The notes under the pieces: generated by a model
What the model saw: only the letters and a program-made list of their open reading frames with translations
The model's database searches: none
Told to the model about the DNA's origin: nothing
Origin: an uncultured Paraprevotella sp.
GTDB lineage: Bacteria; Bacteroidota; Bacteroidia; Bacteroidales; Bacteroidaceae
NCBI GenBank assembly: GCA_944321525.1
Contig: CALULQ010000014.1
Location: 23,711-87,710, forward strand
Direction: 5' to 3'
DNA: 64,000 nt
Shown here: positions 19,057 through 26,676 of the stretch, piece by piece
Position numbering within the stretch: the first letter of the stretch is position 1
Layout of the letters: every line of letters starts with the position of its first letter
Made by a program: the position numbers and the translations under genes

Positions 19057-19986
19057 ATGCACCAGTCCCCACACGCATTCATCCAAAGACTCAAGGCCGC
19101 GGCCTTCGCGGCATGCTGCTTCGCCGCCCTGCCGGCCGGCGCGCAGGAACTCAACGCGCGGGTGACCCTCAACCGCCAGCAAATCTCCAACACGACGGAA
19201 GCGGTGTTCGAGGCACTGCAAAACTCGCTGACGGCTTTCATCAACGAACAGCAGTGGACGGGCATGCAATACGAAGAGGAAGAGCGCATCAACTGCACCT
19301 TCAGCATCACGCTCAAGACTTACAGCGAGACCGACAACTCGTTCACGGGGTCCATCCAGGTGCAGAGCACACGCCCGGTCTACAACTCCAACTACACCAC
19401 CACGGTCTTTAATTTCCAAGACGAAAACTTCAACTTCAACTTCCAGCAGTTCGACCAACTCGAATTCCGGCCCGAGCAAGTGGACAACAACCTCACGGCT
19501 GTCATAGCCTACTACGCCTACCTCATCATCGGGCTGGACATGGATACGATGGCCCCGCTCGGCGGCACCGACGTGCTGCAAATGGCCATGGACGTGGCCA
19601 ACAACTCCCAAAACCTGGGCTATCCGGGATGGAAAGCCTTCGAAGACGACCGCAACCGCTTCGCCATCATCAACGACTACCTGGACGGGGCCATGGAACC
19701 GTTCCGCCGGATGGAATACGAATACCACCGCCAGGGGCTGGACCGCATGACGGAGAACACCGACACGGCGCGCGCCGCCATCACGGCCTCCATCGAACTG
19801 CTCAAACAGGCCCGCGACCAGAAGACCATGAGCGCCCTGCCCGTCATCTTCACGGACATCAAGCGCGACGAACTGGTCAGCATCTACAGCGGGCACGGCA
19901 CGTCCGACGAGCGCGAAAAGGTCTACGACATCGTCTTCGCCATCAACGCCTCGCAAAGCAACTACTGGGAAAAATTGAGGAAATAA
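19057..19986 (+). CDS. DUF4835 secreted protein (PorD-like)
   Basis: 309 residues with an N-terminal signal peptide (AAFAACCFAALPAGAQ, cleavage expected after AGAQ). The mature protein starts ELNARVTLNRQQISNT and fits the Bacteroidota family DUF4835, whose member in T9SS-bearing species is called PorD. The position between coaBC and recN is conserved in the phylum. No type IX secretion genes are in this window, so a T9SS role should not be assumed. It is probably periplasmic; the biochemical function is unknown. Only 3 bp separate it from recN. Confidence 0.85.
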   Translation: MHQSPHAFIQRLKAAAFAACCFAALPAGAQELNARVTLNRQQISNTTEAVFEALQNSLTAFINEQQWTGMQYEEEERINCTFSITLKTYSETDNSFTGSIQVQSTRPVYNSNYTTTVFNFQDENFNFNFQQFDQLEFRPEQVDNNLTAVIAYYAYLIIGLDMDTMAPLGGTDVLQMAMDVANNSQNLGYPGWKAFEDDRNRFAIINDYLDGAMEPFRRMEYEYHRQGLDRMTENTDTARAAITASIELLKQARDQKTMSALPVIFTDIKRDELVSIYSGHGTSDEREKVYDIVFAINASQSNYWEKLRK

Positions 19987-19989
19987 GAC

Positions 19990-21660
19990 ATGCTTAAATC
20001 TTTATTCATCCAAAACTACGCCCTCATCGACACGCTGGACATCCGCTTCGAGCCCGGATTTTCCGTCATCACCGGAGAAACCGGCGCGGGAAAGTCCATC
20101 ATCCTTGGCGCCATCGGCCTGCTCCTCGGACAGCGCGCCGACAGCAAAGCCATCAAGAACGGGGCGGCCAAGTGCGTCATCGAGGCCTTCTTCGACCTCA
20201 GCGCCTACGGCATGGAGGAATTCTTCAGCCGCAACGACCTGGAATTCGACGGCCACGAGTGCATCCTGCGCCGCGAAATCACCGCCGCGGGCAAGAGCCG
20301 CGCCTTCATCAACGACACGCCGGCTTCCGTGGCCCAACTCAAAGCCTTGGGCGGCATGCTCATCGACATCCACTCGCAACACCAGAACCTGTTGCTCAAC
20401 CAGGAAGACTTCCAGCTGAACGTCATCGACATCCTGGCGGGCGACAAGGAAGAGCTGCGCCAATACGGCGCCCTCTTTGCCGACTACAAGCAGGCGGAAA
20501 AGGCGCTGGCCGAAGCCCGCAAGGAGGCCGAAAGCGCACGGGAAGAGGAGGACTACATCTCCTTCCAGCTGGAACAACTGGAACAAGCCGCGCTCGAAAG
20601 CGGCGAGCAGGAACGGCTGGAACAGGAAGCCGAAACGCTCGCCCATGCCGAAGACATCAAGCAGGCCCTCTTCCAAGCCGGCAACCTGCTCGACGACGAG
20701 CGCGGCATCATAGACGCCCTGAAAGAGGCGCACCATCTGGTGGACAACCTCGGCCGCGTCTACCCCGACGCCAACGAGCTGGCCGCGCGGCTCGACTCTT
20801 GCTACATCGAGCTCAAGGACCTCTCCGGCGAAATCGCCGGACGGGCCGAACAGGTGGATTTCGACCCCGAACGCCTGCAATTCGTCAACGAAAGGCTCAA
20901 CACCCTCTACGACCTGCAGCAGAAACACCGCGTGGACAGCGTGGAAGCCTTGCTGGACATACAGGAGAATTACCGCCGCAAGCTGGAAGCCATCACGCAC
21001 AGCGACGAACGGCTCGACGCCCTGCAACGCCTGCGCGACGAGGCGCTGGCCCGCGCCACCGGGCAAGCCGCCCGCCTCACGGCCCTGCGCCGCAAGGCCG
21101 CCAAGCTCGCAGAGGAGCAGATGAAGGAGAAACTCATCCCGCTGGGCATCCCCAACGTGCAGTTCCGCGTGGAGCTGACCCCGAAGGCCGCACCGGACGA
21201 GACGGGAGCGGACAGAATCAACTTCCTCTTCAGCGCCAACAAGAACGGCCAGCTCCAACCCATCGCACAAGTGGCATCGGGCGGCGAGGTGGCCCGCGTC
21301 ATGCTCTCGCTGAAGGCCATGATTTCGGGAGCCGTCAAACTCCCCACCATCATCTTCGACGAAATCGACACGGGCGTGTCGGGCAGCATCGCGGAGAAAA
21401 TGGCCCACATCATGCGCGACATGGGCAACCACAACCGGCAAGTCATCAGCATCACCCACCTGCCGCAAATCGCCGCCATGGGCACCACGCACTACAAGGT
21501 GTACAAGGAAGACCACGCCGAAGGCACCAGCAGCCACATCGTGCGCCTCGACGGGCAGGGCCGCGTGGAAGAAATCGCCCACATGCTGAGCGGCAGCACA
21601 CTGACGGAAGCCGCCGTGAACAACGCCAAAGAACTACTCAATCACTCCAAAACTCTCTGA
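19990..21660 (+). CDS. recN: DNA repair ATPase RecN
   Basis: 556 residues. SMC-like organisation: Walker A GETGAGKS at 30-37, a long charged coiled coil (about 160-370, rich in Glu, Ala and Arg), then the signature SGGEVARVMLSLK near 432 and Walker B IIFDEIDTGVSG near 455. RecN acts in double-strand break repair, gathering DNA ends for recombination. The start gives MLKSLFIQNYALIDTLDI, the expected RecN N-terminus. It is in the same operon as dnaN. Confidence 0.96.
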   Translation: MLKSLFIQNYALIDTLDIRFEPGFSVITGETGAGKSIILGAIGLLLGQRADSKAIKNGAAKCVIEAFFDLSAYGMEEFFSRNDLEFDGHECILRREITAAGKSRAFINDTPASVAQLKALGGMLIDIHSQHQNLLLNQEDFQLNVIDILAGDKEELRQYGALFADYKQAEKALAEARKEAESAREEEDYISFQLEQLEQAALESGEQERLEQEAETLAHAEDIKQALFQAGNLLDDERGIIDALKEAHHLVDNLGRVYPDANELAARLDSCYIELKDLSGEIAGRAEQVDFDPERLQFVNERLNTLYDLQQKHRVDSVEALLDIQENYRRKLEAITHSDERLDALQRLRDEALARATGQAARLTALRRKAAKLAEEQMKEKLIPLGIPNVQFRVELTPKAAPDETGADRINFLFSANKNGQLQPIAQVASGGEVARVMLSLKAMISGAVKLPTIIFDEIDTGVSGSIAEKMAHIMRDMGNHNRQVISITHLPQIAAMGTTHYKVYKEDHAEGTSSHIVRLDGQGRVEEIAHMLSGSTLTEAAVNNAKELLNHSKTL

Positions 21661-21661
21661 A

Positions 21662-23353
21662 ATGAAAAAAACGATTCTCATACTGGCCGGCCTGATGGCC
21701 TTCGGAAACTATCTGGCCGCACAGAACCCCAAGTGGTTCAAAAAAGCATCGAAAGCACAAATCACCATCGTCACCATGGACGAACAGGGGCAAATGCTGC
21801 AGTCCGGAAGCGGATTCTTCATCGGCGAAGACGGCACGGCGCTCGCCGACTACCAGCTCTTCAAGGGAGCCAGCAAGGCCAAGGTGGTCAGCGGCGAAGG
21901 AAAGGAATACGAAGTGGACGCCATCATGGGAGCCAGCTCGCTCTACGACATCGTAAAGTTCCGCGTCAGGACGGAGAAGAAGACCCCGGCACTGGCCGTT
22001 TCCGGGCGCACGGGCGTGAAACTGGAAGAAGTCTACGTCCTGCCCTATCCCACGAAGGAGAACCACGCCTGCCTGCTCGACACGCTGCACGACATACAGA
22101 AATTCGAAGGGCAATACGCCTACTACACCTTGGGCCGCGCGCTCGACGGCAAGTACCTCAACACGCCCGTCATGGACGAAGAGGGCGAAGTGCTGGGCAT
22201 GATACAGCGCAAGGCCGACAACTCCGACGCCACGTCCTACGCCATCAGCGTGGCCTACGGGCAATCGCTGGCCACCAGCGGCATGTCGGCCGGCGACAAC
22301 GACCTGAATGCCATCGGCATCCGCAAGGCCTTGCCCGCCGCACAGGACGACGCGCGCACCTTCCTCTTCATGGCGGCATCGCGGCTGGACTCGGCCACGT
22401 ATGTACGCTATCTCGACGAATACGCCACGCTGTTCCCCGAGAGCAGCGAGGCCTACACCCAGCGGGCCGACTTCTATCTGGCGCACGGCAACTATGCCTT
22501 GGGCGAGGAGAACATGGAGCAGGCGCTCAAGGTTGACGAAAAGAAAGACGAAACCTACTATACGTACAGCCGCCTGGTCTACGAACTGAACCTGAAACCA
22601 GGCTACGTCACCTACAAGGACTGGGACCTGAACAAGGCCCTCGCCCTGGCCGGGGAGGCCTACAAACTCAATCCCCTGCCGCTCTACACCTTGCAGGAGG
22701 GGCACATCCTCTACGCGCTCAAGGACTACGAGCAGGCCGCCGGGAAATACACCTCCTTGAGCCAGACCAACATGCGCTCGGCCGACATCTTCCTCTACGC
22801 CGCGCAGTGCAAGCGCATGGCCGGGGCCGACACGCTGCAAATCCTGGCCCTCCAGGACAGCGCCGTGGCTTGCTTCGACAAGCCCTACACCCGCGAGGCC
22901 GGCCCCGCACTGCTGGAGCGCGCCTCCACCCTGCTCTCGCTGGGCCGGTATCGCGAAGCCGTGGTGGACATGAACGACTACGAGCACCTGATGGGCAATG
23001 AGCTGAACGCCAACTTCTACTATCAGCGCGAGCAGGCCGAAATGCAGTGCCGCATGTTCCAGCAGGCCATGGACGACATCGACCGCGCCATACGCATGGA
23101 CGGCGACGAACCGCTCTACCACGCCGAACGCGCCGTGGTGCTCTACCGCATAGGCGAACCGGCCGAGGCCGCCAAGGCCGCCCAACGGAGCGTGGAACTG
23201 GACCCCGACTATGCCGAGGGCTACCGCCTGATGGGCCTCTGCCAAATCAGCGCGAAGCAGCGCGAGGAAGGGCTGGCCAACCTGCGGAAGGCCGCCCAGA
23301 TGGGCGACGAGGCGGCCAAGGAACTGTTGGCTGAAGAAGAGGGGAAGCAGTAA
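21662..23353 (+). CDS. Secreted trypsin-like pseudoprotease with TPR repeats
   Basis: 563 residues with signal peptide MKKTILILAGLMAFGNYLAAQ. Residues about 25-210 follow the layout of a trypsin-like serine protease (SGSGFFIGEDGTALADY; then a D in SSLYDIVKF; then DEEGEVLGMI), but the catalytic His position reads YQLFKGA and the GNSGGP site reads KYLNTPVM. The His and Ser are therefore missing and it is unlikely to cut peptide bonds. From about 215 to the end come tetratricopeptide repeats. A periplasmic or outer-membrane scaffold role is inference. It begins 1 bp after recN and ends the operon at a very strong terminator. Confidence 0.82.
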   Translation: MKKTILILAGLMAFGNYLAAQNPKWFKKASKAQITIVTMDEQGQMLQSGSGFFIGEDGTALADYQLFKGASKAKVVSGEGKEYEVDAIMGASSLYDIVKFRVRTEKKTPALAVSGRTGVKLEEVYVLPYPTKENHACLLDTLHDIQKFEGQYAYYTLGRALDGKYLNTPVMDEEGEVLGMIQRKADNSDATSYAISVAYGQSLATSGMSAGDNDLNAIGIRKALPAAQDDARTFLFMAASRLDSATYVRYLDEYATLFPESSEAYTQRADFYLAHGNYALGEENMEQALKVDEKKDETYYTYSRLVYELNLKPGYVTYKDWDLNKALALAGEAYKLNPLPLYTLQEGHILYALKDYEQAAGKYTSLSQTNMRSADIFLYAAQCKRMAGADTLQILALQDSAVACFDKPYTREAGPALLERASTLLSLGRYREAVVDMNDYEHLMGNELNANFYYQREQAEMQCRMFQQAMDDIDRAIRMDGDEPLYHAERAVVLYRIGEPAEAAKAAQRSVELDPDYAEGYRLMGLCQISAKQREEGLANLRKAAQMGDEAAKELLAEEEGKQ

Positions 23354-23445
23354 CGGACTGCCATATAGCCCCGTTGTCCAAGCCGTCCCCCCACGGCGGA
23401 AACAAACACATAGCGACCGCATCGCCCTCAAGCGGCGCGGTCATG

Positions 23446-23509
23446 CCCCGCGGGGAAGTTGCAAAGACCGTCTTGAAGGCCTTGACAACTTCCCCGCGGG
23501 GCTTTTTTA
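23446..23509 (+). terminator. Strong intrinsic terminator of the dnaN-recN operon
   Basis: A 17-bp perfect inverted repeat (23446-23462 and 23487-23503, GCCCCGCGGGGAAGTTG and its complement) with a 24-nt loop, followed by TTTTTT. Confidence 0.92.
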
Positions 23510-23914
23510 ATGATTCATCCAAAGACTTGTCCCATGCGCGCAAGCGCCCCTTCGCAAATCAAATCTGTCAGACGGAGAAGGAGGGCATGGCTCCGTCATG
23601 CCGGGAAACGTGGGGCGGGCATGCTTGTCGGCATCGCCTTCCTGCAGCATCAACTCCCCACCTGCCCCCTTAACGGTCCCCACCCCGTTCCGGCGAGTTG
23701 GCAACTTGCCGTGGCCAGACACAGGGAGCTACGGCCCGATGAAGCGTACCGCCTCACGGGCCGCGGCAAGAAGAGGAAAATGGCTTACAAGAACAGGAAC
23801 GGGGCTTTATCGGACTGAAGATGTCCACATTCTGCAGCCCTTGGTGATGCCCCCGAGAGAGCGGAATGCCTCCGGGCGTCTTTCTCTCTTCGCCCTTCCC
23901 CAAAAACGCGGACG

Positions 23915-24020
23915 GGCTACCGCAGTCGCGGATTGTACTTTCCGCAAGGTACTCGAGTACTCTGCGGAGAGTACTCGAGTGCTTGCCGCAGAGTACGCCG
24001 ACGCGCTCCGCAGGGCCTTG
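23915..24020 (+). repeat. Intergenic 22-bp-unit repeat element, copy C (three units)
   Basis: The core is 23935-23998: GTACTTTCCGCAAG, GTACTCGA, GTACTCTGCGGAGA, GTACTCGA, GTGCTTGCCGCAGA, GTACGC. The left flank ends GGATT; the right flank is CGACGCGCTCCGCAGGG, matching copy D (CTGACGGACTCCGCAAG) in layout. Confidence 0.92.
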
Positions 24021-24130
24021 CCCCCTCTCCTGCACGCCTCCCCCGTCCCGACAGCCCGGTTAACGCCTCCAATGCGTTAAATAATGTTTATGTATACGCA
24101 TTTTCTATTCGAATCGCTTTCATTCTAAAG

Positions 24131-24158
24131 TTTTAGTATTACATTTGCAGTATTAAAA
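24131..24158 (+). promoter_or_regulatory. blaI promoter with overlapping dyad, candidate BlaI operator
   Basis: The -7 element TACATTTG is at 24140-24147. A 28-bp imperfect dyad is centred on it: TTTTAGTATTACAT against the complement of the right arm, TTTTAATACTGCAA, 10 of 14 positions matching. BlaI/MecI repressors bind dyads with TACA cores over their own promoters, so this is a candidate autoregulatory operator. Binding is inference. Confidence 0.5.
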
Positions 24159-24168
24159 CTACAAGAAT

Positions 24169-24546
24169 ATGAAAAAGGACAATTCTCTGACAAAATCCGA
24201 ATTCCAAGTCATGGAGGCCTTGTGGAGCCTGCCGAACCAGAAAGGCTTCATCCCCGACATCATCAAAGCCTACCCCGACCCCAAACCGGCCTACACCACC
24301 ATGTCCACCTTCCTGAAGATTCTCAAGGAGAAGGGCTACGTCAAGTCGGAAGTGTTGGGCAAGATGCTCTACTACACCGCCCTGGTGAAGCGCGACGACT
24401 ACACGCGCACCTACATGACGGAAGTCAAGAACAAATTCTTCGGCGGCTCGCTCGCCTCCCTCGTCAGTTTCTTCGCCGAACGGGAGAAACTGAGCCAGGA
24501 AGAGGTGGACCAACTCGTGGACATCATCAAGAAAGGCAAAAAGTAA
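24169..24546 (+). CDS. BlaI/MecI family transcriptional repressor
   Basis: 125 residues. Winged-helix sequence LTKSEFQVMEALWSL near the start, then TTMSTFLKILKEKGYV as the recognition region, and a C-terminal dimerisation helix. In this family a membrane metalloprotease of the BlaR1 type inactivates the repressor; exactly such a gene starts 18 bp after the stop. In Bacteroidota such pairs usually serve regulation other than classical beta-lactamase control, and no beta-lactamase is present here. The adjacent outer-membrane receptor is a plausible target (inference). Confidence 0.93.
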   Translation: MKKDNSLTKSEFQVMEALWSLPNQKGFIPDIIKAYPDPKPAYTTMSTFLKILKEKGYVKSEVLGKMLYYTALVKRDDYTRTYMTEVKNKFFGGSLASLVSFFAEREKLSQEEVDQLVDIIKKGKK

Positions 24547-24564
24547 CCCCCAAATCTCCAAGCC

Positions 24565-26349
24565 ATGAACCCTACATTCCTCAACGACCTGCAGCTCGAC
24601 GCGGGCTTCTATCCGCTCGCTTCACTGCTCACCGGTGCCGTGCTCTACGCCCTCTACCGGCTCTTCGTCCGCATGCGGTGCCGCAGCCGGCAGGCACAGG
24701 CCTTCCTGACCTTCGGGATATGCCTCATGACCGCCTCCCTCTTCTTCCGGCTGACGGTGTGGACCGACGCGCCCGCGGCCGCCACGGCCGTGGAAACCGG
24801 AAAGGCCGACGCGGCGCTGACCACCACGGCCGGCAGCGCCGGGGCTGAAAGCGGACCGGGCTTCACCGAACGCTTCCTGGACGCCATCGCCGTGGCATGG
24901 GACTACACCTGCTCCCACTCCTCGCTGGTCTACGCCGCAGGCTTTGCCCTGCTCTTCCTCTTCATGGCCGTGCAGTTGCTCCAACTGGGGCGCATCCGCC
25001 GCAAATCCATGCCGGACAGCCGCAGGGGCGCCATCCGCGTCTTCCAAAGCCCCTACGACGTGCCATTCTCCTTTGGCTACAACATCTTCTTGCCCGGCAG
25101 CATCGAGGGGCGGCAGCGCGACTTCGTGCTGGCGCACGAGGAAAGCCACATCTGGCACCGCCACTTCCACAAGCTCCTCATCCTGCAGTGCCTGACCATC
25201 GTCAATTGGTTCAACCCCTTTGCCTACCTGATTTTCCGCGCCATCAAGGAACTGCAGGAAATGGAGGTGGACCGCGACGTGATAGACAACGGCTTCGACC
25301 GCGAACAATATCAAATCAACCTTGTGCTCACCTGCACGGAGCACAAAGAGTGGATCTGGACGCAGTCCAACTACAACTATTCTTCGCTGAAGGAGAGAAT
25401 CCTCTTCATGAACAAGAGCGTCAAGGGATTCAGAAGCGGGGTCCTGGTCTTCGCCGCCGGATTCTGCTTCGCCGCCCTCCTCGGCCTCATCGGCATGCAA
25501 ACCCTGCCGCGGCCGGCCCAAGCGGCGACCACCGGTCCCGATGCCGCGGGGCCGGAGAGCATCAACCCTCTCAACAAGGAAATTTTCAACGCCCCGCCCA
25601 CGGCCCGGCGGTTCGTCCCCCTGCGCGGATACAACGCCCGCGGCGGCTGTTGGTACAGGCACTTCAGCGGCGATTCGGCCTATCTCCACCACAAGCGAAT
25701 AGCAATTTCTGACTACAAGTTCTTTGGCCACAGCGCCACACTGACCGTCTCCCTCCGCGGACGGGGGCAGGAAGTCGGCGGCATGACCATCGAAGGGGCC
25801 ACGGCCAACTACATCCAGCTGTCGGACACGCTGGCGTGGGAAGGCGGCAACTTCCGGCTGCGCCGTTGGGCCGACTCCCGGCACTTCGACGACACGTGGA
25901 AGGACGTCCATCAGCTCGTGCCCTTCATCCCCTCGCAGTGGAAAACGGAAACATGGGAACGCATCACCCCGCCCGAACACGTGAAGAGCATCTTCCGGCC
26001 CTGCCGGGAATGCCTGGAGCGCGACGACAGGCTGAAAGGCGTGTGGAAGCAGGAAACCGACAAGGGTACGCTCTACAACTTCTTCGGCAAGGATCGCTAT
26101 GTCTACCTGAGATTCACGCCCGTCGACCCGGAAAACTTGTCCTATAGGCTATGGGGCAGTTGCGCAGAATTTTGGAATCATGGCGACTCCATCATATCCA
26201 AATTTTTTCTGGGTCTCAGAATACACTGGATTGACGAAAACAGTTTCCAAAGCGTAAACATCGACACGGGGCAGCCGGCGGGCATCTACACCCGCGTAGA
26301 GATGCCGGATTTCTTCCGCAAGATACTCGAGGGCAGCGGGTTGTGGTGA
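24565..26349 (+). CDS. BlaR1-type M56 membrane metallopeptidase with unusual C-terminal domain
   Basis: 594 residues. The N-terminal part has about four membrane helices. The zinc site is HEESH (an HExxH motif) near 191-195 in VLAHEESHIWHRHFHKL, and EMEVDRDVI further on supplies the third ligand region. One more helix lies near 290-312 (VLVFAAGFCFAALLGLIG). The last about 270 residues are predicted periplasmic and do not look like a penicillin-binding domain or a TonB C-terminal domain; they hold several tryptophans and a pattern GVWKQETDKGTLYNFFG reminiscent of a lipocalin-like fold. So the sensed signal is probably not a beta-lactam. It forms an operon with the BlaI-type repressor. The domain identity is uncertain. 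Confidence 0.85.
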   Translation: MNPTFLNDLQLDAGFYPLASLLTGAVLYALYRLFVRMRCRSRQAQAFLTFGICLMTASLFFRLTVWTDAPAAATAVETGKADAALTTTAGSAGAESGPGFTERFLDAIAVAWDYTCSHSSLVYAAGFALLFLFMAVQLLQLGRIRRKSMPDSRRGAIRVFQSPYDVPFSFGYNIFLPGSIEGRQRDFVLAHEESHIWHRHFHKLLILQCLTIVNWFNPFAYLIFRAIKELQEMEVDRDVIDNGFDREQYQINLVLTCTEHKEWIWTQSNYNYSSLKERILFMNKSVKGFRSGVLVFAAGFCFAALLGLIGMQTLPRPAQAATTGPDAAGPESINPLNKEIFNAPPTARRFVPLRGYNARGGCWYRHFSGDSAYLHHKRIAISDYKFFGHSATLTVSLRGRGQEVGGMTIEGATANYIQLSDTLAWEGGNFRLRRWADSRHFDDTWKDVHQLVPFIPSQWKTETWERITPPEHVKSIFRPCRECLERDDRLKGVWKQETDKGTLYNFFGKDRYVYLRFTPVDPENLSYRLWGSCAEFWNHGDSIISKFFLGLRIHWIDENSFQSVNIDTGQPAGIYTRVEMPDFFRKILEGSGLW

Positions 26350-26676
26350 CCGCGCCTGCCCCACCCTTCATTCCATAAAGACTCAACATCAACCCCTGCA
26401 TCGGGAGTTGCCGGACACGCTCCGGCAGCTCCCCAGGGAATCCTCGTACCTAAACGAAACAGCCATGAAACCTTCGAAAGTCAAGAAAACAGCCACAATC
26501 ATCATCCCTGCACCGGGCATTGCTCCACGCGATACTTTTGTGTAAAAATTGCCCTGCTGTGAAAGAAATACACTTTTGTGTCAGGCCTTTTAAAAGTCCT
26601 TTCCTTACATTTGACGGTGCAACGGAGCAAGGGATGACGAAAGAAAACTGAAATATTAATCTTTAAATATAGGACT
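26350..26676. other. Intergenic region before the outer-membrane receptor gene
   Basis: No gene is supported. It holds two short similar tracts (GATACTTTTGTGT near 26531 and ACACTTTTGTGT near 26570) 38 bp apart and a -7 box at 26606. AT content rises compared with the flanks. Confidence 0.5.
26606..26613 (+). promoter_or_regulatory. -7 element of the outer-membrane receptor gene
   Basis: TACATTTG, preceded by T as in the blaI promoter (shared TTACATTTG). It lies 63 bp before the start codon. A second TAnnTTTG match, TACTTTTG, is at 26533-26540. Confidence 0.5.

Larger units (their letters stand above)
23354..24168. other. 815-bp intergenic region before the blaI-type gene
   Basis: Contains a strong terminator, a three-unit 22-bp repeat element and the blaI promoter. 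Several short open frames cross it, but none has a ribosome-binding site, a family match or normal codon use. The 23510-23920 stretch has scattered small hairpins and nothing I recognise. Confidence 0.6.

Noticed and set aside
23510..23920. Several short plus- and minus-strand ORFs
   Set aside because: No family match, no ribosome-binding site, atypical codon use, and partial overlap with the repeat element.
24169..26349. A beta-lactam resistance regulator
   Set aside because: No beta-lactamase or penicillin-binding sensor domain is present; the pair is better read as a general BlaI/BlaR1-type switch.
26465..26545. A 26-codon ORF (MKPSKVKKTATIIIPAPG...) before the receptor gene
   Set aside because: It overlaps a predicted -7 box, has no strong ribosome-binding site and resembles nothing I know. 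It might be a leader peptide, but the evidence is too thin.
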